From the NCBI RefSeq assembly GCF_020037125.1, contig NZ_JAIQDG010000006.1:124001-188000 (forward strand): a stretch of DNA of 64,000 nucleotides. The letters run 5' to 3'. This document shows positions 59,967 through 64,000 of this stretch, piece after piece. Both the position numbers and the translations under genes were made by a program. Position 1 is the first letter of the stretch, and the number at the start of each line of letters is the position of its first letter. The notes beneath the pieces are model-generated. The model was not told the DNA's origin. It worked only from the letters and a program-made list of their open reading frames with translations, and ran no database searches. The stretch comes from Myxococcus sp. RHSTA-1-4. GTDB lineage: Bacteria; Myxococcota; Myxococcia; Myxococcales; Myxococcaceae.

Positions 59967-62312
59967 CTACGGCCAGACGCTGAAGTTGTCCTCGCCCGGG
60001 TGCTGGACGCTGACGAAGAGGGTCTTCATGTCCGGGCTGAACGCCGGGCCGGTGGCCTCCGCGTCGCTCGGCACGGAGAGCACGCGGAACGCCTTGCGGT
60101 AGTACGCGCTGCCCCGGTGGGCCGGGCTCTGGTTCAGGTAGTAGACGCTGTCGGCCACCTTGTTGACGCCGAAGTTGCCGTCGGTGCCGAACCACACGCC
60201 GCCCTCGCGGTCGATGGCGAGGTTGTCCGGCTTGGCCGCCGAGTACTCCGGCTCCGCGCTGAGCGAGGCCGTCTCGCCCTTCCACACGCGGAACCAGGCG
60301 AACGTCTTCGAGCCGCCCGGCGCGGCGGTGTTCGACTCCCGGATGGCGAAGATGGAGCCCACCTTGTCGACGGAGCGGTTGTCCGTGGCGCCGCGGCTCT
60401 TCTTCACCCAGACGCCCTCCGCGTTCCGCTCGGCGGTGGTGATGCGGCCCTGCTGGTCCAGCACGGTCTTGTCACCGTGCTCGGTGAAGGCCACGTACAG
60501 CAGCGGCGTGCCGCTCGGGTCCTTCGGGTTCCACTCCAGGTCTTCGGGGCGGTTCAGCTCCATCACGCCCAGCTTGTTCGAGACGGTCCAGAGCAGCTTG
60601 CGCACCTGGTCGTCGGTCGTGAAGCCGCCAATGGCGTTGTAGCTGGCGTCCCGCAGCGCCGCGCCCACCGTCAGCGTGGGCTGGCCGAAGGCCTCGCCGT
60701 TGGGCACCAGGTCCTGGCTGTCCAGGCCCAGCTCCACCCAGCGGCCCTGGCCCGGCGCCTGCTCGGAGGGAATCGCGCCCCCCACCAGCGTGTCACCCGT
60801 GCTGTTGTCCAGGCCCGCGAAGTGCGCGGCGTAGAGCTTGCCGTCGTTCAGCAGGTCGCGAACCTGCTTCTTCGTCATGCCCTCGGTGTAGTTGCCGCTG
60901 GAGACGAACTTGTAGATGCGGCCACCGCGGCGGTCGTCGCCGCCGTACATGACGATGGGCTGGTTGGGGATGAGCTTCCAGTCCGCGCCCACCACGAAGG
61001 CGGCATTCTCCCAGTGAGCCCGGCCCATGCCGCCCAGCTTGCGGTGACCCGCGCCCGGCTTCGCCGCGTCCCTGTCGTACCAGAGGTCCCCGGGCTGGCC
61101 CGGGTCGAGCTCCGTCAGGTAGCCGTACCCGTCCTTGAGGTGGCTCGAGTTGGCATCCGCGCTGATGAAGTCACCCGAAGTGGGGGCCGAGAAGTCCGGC
61201 GAGATGGGCGCGCCCGGCGCGAAACCGACGGCACCGGCCCTCCAGTCGTTCCCCTCCCAGAGCGCGTTCTCCGGGTCGCCGTAGGCGTTCTGGGTGTTCT
61301 CCTCGCCGGAGATGATGGTGCCCCACGGCGTCTGCCCGCCGGAGCAGTTGGAGTGGGTGCCGGGCACCACGTTCGCCTCCAGCGCGGCGCCGCTGTCGTC
61401 GCGGTCCGTCCCGGACAGGAGCACGCCCACCACCTTCGCCAGCGTGGCGCTGGTGGCGTCGTAGCGCTTGTTGGCGGCGGCGCGGTCCACGGCCCACTCG
61501 CCGGTGGCCGGGTCCTGCACCACGCGAATCCACGAGCCGCCCACCTGCTTCTTCCACTCGCGGTTGTAGGTGACGAGCTGATCGGCCTGCCAGGTGGTGC
61601 CGTCCGTCACGGTGTTGGACAGCACGCCGGTGTTGCGCAGGAACTTCGCGAAGTCCAGGTGCTGACCGATGGGGGCCGTGCCCGTGCTCGGCTTCTTGCC
61701 GGAGACGTACTCGTGGTTGACCCACATCCAGCCCGCGCCGCCGTTGCCACTGAAGGACGGCGCGCTGCCATTGGCGGACCATCCGTCGCCGAAGAAGGCG
61801 ATGTAGTCCGCGTTGCCTCCGAAGCGCGGGCTCGTCTTCGCGTAGCCGATGGGGTCCATCCACTTGATGACCGTGGTGGAGAACAGGCCCGGCACCGTGC
61901 GCACGGTGTCCGTCGAGGCCGACGGCAGCGGGAACACCATGGGCGTCGGCAGGGTGCCGGCGACCACCTGGTCCACGCGCGCCTTCACGTATTCGGCCAC
62001 GTTGGTGGTGCCGGTGCCCAGGTCTCCTCTGAAGGTGATGGCGATGACCGACGACAGCGCCGTGCCCGGCTCCACGCCGGGAGCGCGCGTGACGGCCCCC
62101 GGCCCGGGCTGGCCGGACGAGCCAGGACCCGCGGGGCCCTGCTCACCCTCCTGCCCGTCCTGACCGTTGGCGCCGTCCTGGCCGTCCTGCCCCGCCGGAC
62201 CCTGCTGGCCGGACGGACCGGCGGGGCCCTGCGCCCCCTCGCAGCCGACGACGGCCACGGTGCTGCCCACGAGCATCGCGCTGGTGGCGAGCCCCAAGAG
62301 ACGAGAAGACAT
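59967..62312 (-). CDS. PhoX-like (DUF839) lipoprotein phosphatase with collagen-like stalk
   Basis: A 781-aa lipoprotein. Signal and lipobox end at Cys24 (STVAVVGC). Residues 26-72 are Gly-X-Y triplets (GPAGPSGQQGPAGQDGQDG...), 13 in one run plus three more, a collagen-like spacer. The remainder (about 75-781) is the PhoX/DUF839 phosphatase propeller, with WVNHEYVS, CSGGQTPWGTIISGEEN and RMGRAHWEN-like segments (KLGGMGRAHWENA). Known PhoX enzymes are calcium/iron-dependent phosphomonoesterases and usually Tat-exported; this one has a plain lipoprotein signal. ATG 62312 follows GGAGGGAG. Phosphatase activity is inferred. Confidence 0.75.
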   Translation of the reverse strand: MSSRLLGLATSAMLVGSTVAVVGCEGAQGPAGPSGQQGPAGQDGQDGANGQDGQEGEQGPAGPGSSGQPGPGAVTRAPGVEPGTALSSVIAITFRGDLGTGTTNVAEYVKARVDQVVAGTLPTPMVFPLPSASTDTVRTVPGLFSTTVIKWMDPIGYAKTSPRFGGNADYIAFFGDGWSANGSAPSFSGNGGAGWMWVNHEYVSGKKPSTGTAPIGQHLDFAKFLRNTGVLSNTVTDGTTWQADQLVTYNREWKKQVGGSWIRVVQDPATGEWAVDRAAANKRYDATSATLAKVVGVLLSGTDRDDSGAALEANVVPGTHSNCSGGQTPWGTIISGEENTQNAYGDPENALWEGNDWRAGAVGFAPGAPISPDFSAPTSGDFISADANSSHLKDGYGYLTELDPGQPGDLWYDRDAAKPGAGHRKLGGMGRAHWENAAFVVGADWKLIPNQPIVMYGGDDRRGGRIYKFVSSGNYTEGMTKKQVRDLLNDGKLYAAHFAGLDNSTGDTLVGGAIPSEQAPGQGRWVELGLDSQDLVPNGEAFGQPTLTVGAALRDASYNAIGGFTTDDQVRKLLWTVSNKLGVMELNRPEDLEWNPKDPSGTPLLYVAFTEHGDKTVLDQQGRITTAERNAEGVWVKKSRGATDNRSVDKVGSIFAIRESNTAAPGGSKTFAWFRVWKGETASLSAEPEYSAAKPDNLAIDREGGVWFGTDGNFGVNKVADSVYYLNQSPAHRGSAYYRKAFRVLSVPSDAEATGPAFSPDMKTLFVSVQHPGEDNFSVWP

Positions 62313-62430
62313 GGAAACACTCCCTCCAAGGTTGATCGCCGGCACGGGGACGCGCGGGCGCGGGCGCATCCTGCGGAGGCAGTGTGGCAACCCATTGGAA
62401 GGTGTGTCACTTCTTCATCACGGCCGCGGC

Positions 62431-62991
62431 TCAGGGGACGATGCCCACCCCGGCCACGCCCTCGAACTCCACGGTGGAGCCCTTCCGCACGCCCACCTTC
62501 TCCGTCCAGCCGCCGGGCACCTCCAGCACGTACTGGCTGGGCACGCCCACCGAGCGCGAGTCGAGCGTCCTCGGCTGCGCGCGCGAGACGATGCCGACGA
62601 CGCGCAGGTCCGACGAGATGAAGAGCATGTCCAGCGGGATGAGCGTGTTCCTCATCCAGAAGCCCTGCACCTCCTCGTAAGGGAAGAGGAAGAGCATGCC
62701 CTTCCCGTCCGCCAGCTCCTTGCGCCACATCAGGCCGCGCGTGCGCGCCTGGGGCGTGGCGGCCACCTCCACCTCCACCCGGTGCACGCCGCCATAGGCG
62801 TCCTTGAGCCGCACGTACCCCCGGGGCAGCGGCTGCATCGCGTAGTCCTCCGCGGTGACATCGGTGACGGGCCGGCGCGCCGGAGCCGCCTGCTGTGACG
62901 GGGACTTCGGCGGGCTCCCCTGTGCCTCCTGCTGGCAGCCGGCCACGAGCAGCGGCACGGCCACCACCGCCGTCCGGAGGAAGGCCCTCAT
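62431..62991 (-). CDS. DUF192 lipoprotein
   Basis: A 186-aa protein: MRAFLRTAVVAVPLLVAGC gives the lipobox (VAGC). The DUF192 domain spans about residues 65-180, with TRGLMWRKELADGKGMLFLF, FWMRNTLIPLDMLFI and VLEVPGGWTEKVGVRKGSTV, the classical family signature. DUF192 has no settled function. It overlaps the PilZ stop as ATGA, so it is translated after it. The next gene on this strand, PhoX-like, starts 118 nt downstream. Confidence 0.85.
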   Translation of the reverse strand: MRAFLRTAVVAVPLLVAGCQQEAQGSPPKSPSQQAAPARRPVTDVTAEDYAMQPLPRGYVRLKDAYGGVHRVEVEVAATPQARTRGLMWRKELADGKGMLFLFPYEEVQGFWMRNTLIPLDMLFISSDLRVVGIVSRAQPRTLDSRSVGVPSQYVLEVPGGWTEKVGVRKGSTVEFEGVAGVGIVP

Positions 62992-63386
62992 GGGTGCGGG
63001 TGCAGCGGCTTGTTGAGCAGCTTCTCCGTCAGCTCGGGGCCGAGGCTGTCGGACATCAGGCGCTCCACCACGGTCTCGAACTCCACCCGCTGCGCCTCGC
63101 TGCTGTAGATGAAGCGGATGCCCATGCCAGGCTCCTCGGCGTCGGCCTTGGACCAGACCACCTCGCCCAGCAATTCGAAGGGCGCCTCTCGGTGGGGCAC
63201 CGTCAGCTTGAAGAGGAAGCGCGTGCCGATGGGCAGCGGCTTCTTCGTCTTGATGAACGTGCCGCCCTTGCTGATGTTCTTCGTGTAGTCCGCGAAGAAC
63301 GAGTTGAGCTTCTTGTAGTCGACCTTCAGCTCGATGGGGGCCCGCCCGTGCTGGCGGTGCTCGGGACCTGTCTTCTGTTCGGACAT
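62988..63386 (-). CDS. PilZ-domain c-di-GMP-binding protein
   Basis: A 132-aa single PilZ domain of the TIGR02266 type common in myxobacteria. The c-di-GMP motifs are kept: R11-x-x-x-R15 (HRQHGRAP) and the second motif N-I-S-K-G-G (consensus D/N-x-S-x-x-G). Further strands, GTRFLFKLTVPHREAPFELL and GMGIRFIY, complete the barrel. Binding is therefore likely; the target is unknown. ATG 63386 starts the family's usual length, although the frame is open much further. It is divergent from the partial membrane gene. Confidence 0.85.
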   Translation of the reverse strand: MSEQKTGPEHRQHGRAPIELKVDYKKLNSFFADYTKNISKGGTFIKTKKPLPIGTRFLFKLTVPHREAPFELLGEVVWSKADAEEPGMGIRFIYSSEAQRVEFETVVERLMSDSLGPELTEKLLNKPLHPHP

Positions 63387-63411
63387 GCTGGCCGGGAGTA
63401 TAGGGGAGGCC

Positions 63412-64000
63412 ATGCGGCAAGTCCTCACCCGCGCCCTGGGCCTGTTGCGCCGCCCGGCCGTCCTGGCCACCGTGCTCCTGCTGGCCGGGGGTGGCTCGGC
63501 GCTCGTCCTCGTCCCCCTCTTCGGCGTGCCCGGCTTCGAGCTGAGCCTGGCCCTCTCCATCGCCGTGGGCCTGCTCGGCGGGGGGACGGGCATCGCCGCC
63601 GCCGCCCAGGAGCGGCGCCTCCTCCTGGGGGTGGACCCCCGCCCCCCCGGTGCCACCCGCGTCACGGCGCCCGGCGCGGCCGTGAGGAACGCCCTGGGCG
63701 CCTCCCTGCTCCTCAACCTGGGCGTGCTGGTGCCCCCCTTCCTCGCCTCCACCCTGTTCGCCTGGCTGCGGACCGCGTGCGACCCGTTCGCCCTGGTGGG
63801 ATTCTTCCCCCTGCTCACCCTCCCCTCGGCCGTGCTGGCGTCCTCGGCGGGCGTGCTGTGCGGCTTCCGGGGCCGGCGCCCGGCCCGGGCCGTGGGGCTG
63901 TACGCGCTGCTGGTCCTCGTCTCGGCCGTGCCCACGGTGTGGCCCATCGTCGCCGGGCCGCAGGTGTTCGCCTTCAATCACTTCCTGGGGCACATGCCCG
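63412..64000 (+). CDS. Multi-pass membrane protein, 3' end beyond the window
   Basis: The start ATG at 63412 follows GGGGAGG; 196 codons are visible and the frame is open at the right edge. Hydrophobic segments cover about residues 15-45 (VLATVLLLAGGGSALVLVPLF), 45-62 (LSLALSIAVGLLGGG), 95-120, 125-145 (FALVGFFPLLTLPSAVLAS) and 160-185 (AVGLYALLVLVSAVPTVWPI). The last visible residues are FNHFLGHMP. I do not recognise the family from this part. Confidence 0.6.
   Translation, partial: MRQVLTRALGLLRRPAVLATVLLLAGGGSALVLVPLFGVPGFELSLALSIAVGLLGGGTGIAAAAQERRLLLGVDPRPPGATRVTAPGAAVRNALGASLLLNLGVLVPPFLASTLFAWLRTACDPFALVGFFPLLTLPSAVLASSAGVLCGFRGRRPARAVGLYALLVLVSAVPTVWPIVAGPQVFAFNHFLGHMP

Noticed and set aside
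1-64000. CRISPR arrays, insertion sequences, integrases, rRNA and tRNA genes.
   Set aside because: I looked for regularly spaced repeats, transposase motifs and tRNA arms in the gaps and saw none. A dedicated search could still find a short or diverged element.

Overview
The window is very GC-rich, with strong third-position GC bias, so many long antisense frames are open. Its gene content points to a myxobacterium of the Myxococcaceae (Myxococcus, Corallococcus or Pyxidicoccus type). The markers are a MYXO-CTERM sorting tail, MopE-like metal-binding lipoproteins, many lipoproteins, eukaryotic-type Ser/Thr kinases and the gltB-gltA-gltC plus cglC (gltK) adventurous-gliding locus. No tRNA, rRNA, CRISPR array, insertion sequence or phage was seen. 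The species itself cannot be fixed from the sequence alone.

Layout. 1-2.0 kb: a minus-strand envelope operon (MYXO-CTERM protein, outer-membrane barrel, PKD-like lipoprotein cut by the left edge). 2.1-7.8 kb: a housekeeping minus-strand run (uppS, cdsA, rseP, rlpA-like, tsaB, and an Asd paralogue without the catalytic Cys). 7.9-10.0 kb: an SDR gene and a divergent WYL regulator sharing a 33-bp palindrome. 10.1-17.6 kb: a TPR-like protein plus MopE-like lipoprotein pair, then two divergent Ser/Thr kinases, the second coupled to an RluA-type pseudouridine synthase. 17.7-21.3 kb: yjbQ, dinB and pcnB. 21.8-25.3 kb: a TonB-dependent receptor plus lipoprotein pair. 25.6-32.8 kb: the accessory island, holding a small YD-repeat lipoprotein, a 2112-aa lipoprotein RHS toxin with a GIY-YIG/URI-like C-terminal tip, and an Imm26-like immunity gene overlapping it by 4 nt. 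32.9-36.3 kb: an App1-like phosphatase, plsX and an MFS transporter. 36.3-40.8 kb: the gliding locus. 40.9-47.0 kb: a VWA protein and a 1541-aa lipoprotein with a di-haem peroxidase domain and triplicated C-terminal repeats. 47.2-50.4 kb: purE-purK, ybaK-like and an MDR oxidoreductase. 50.5-55.8 kb: a coiled-coil membrane protein, an EAL protein, and a YHYH/zinc-finger membrane pair. 56.0-58.2 kb: ArsR, a membrane protein and an alcohol dehydrogenase. 58.2-64.0 kb: a cytochrome c-like protein, a PhoX-like lipoprotein with a collagen-like stalk, a DUF192 lipoprotein, a PilZ protein and a partial membrane protein.

How the parts relate. Most adjacent same-strand genes are translationally coupled by ATGA or GTGA overlaps, so the functional units are clear. 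The best candidate for an unusual system is the lipoprotein-anchored RHS toxin cassette. It has no visible PAAR or VgrG part, and its layout (small lipoprotein, lipoprotein toxin, immunity) recalls the SitBAI toxins that myxobacteria pass between kin by outer-membrane exchange. That comparison is inference.
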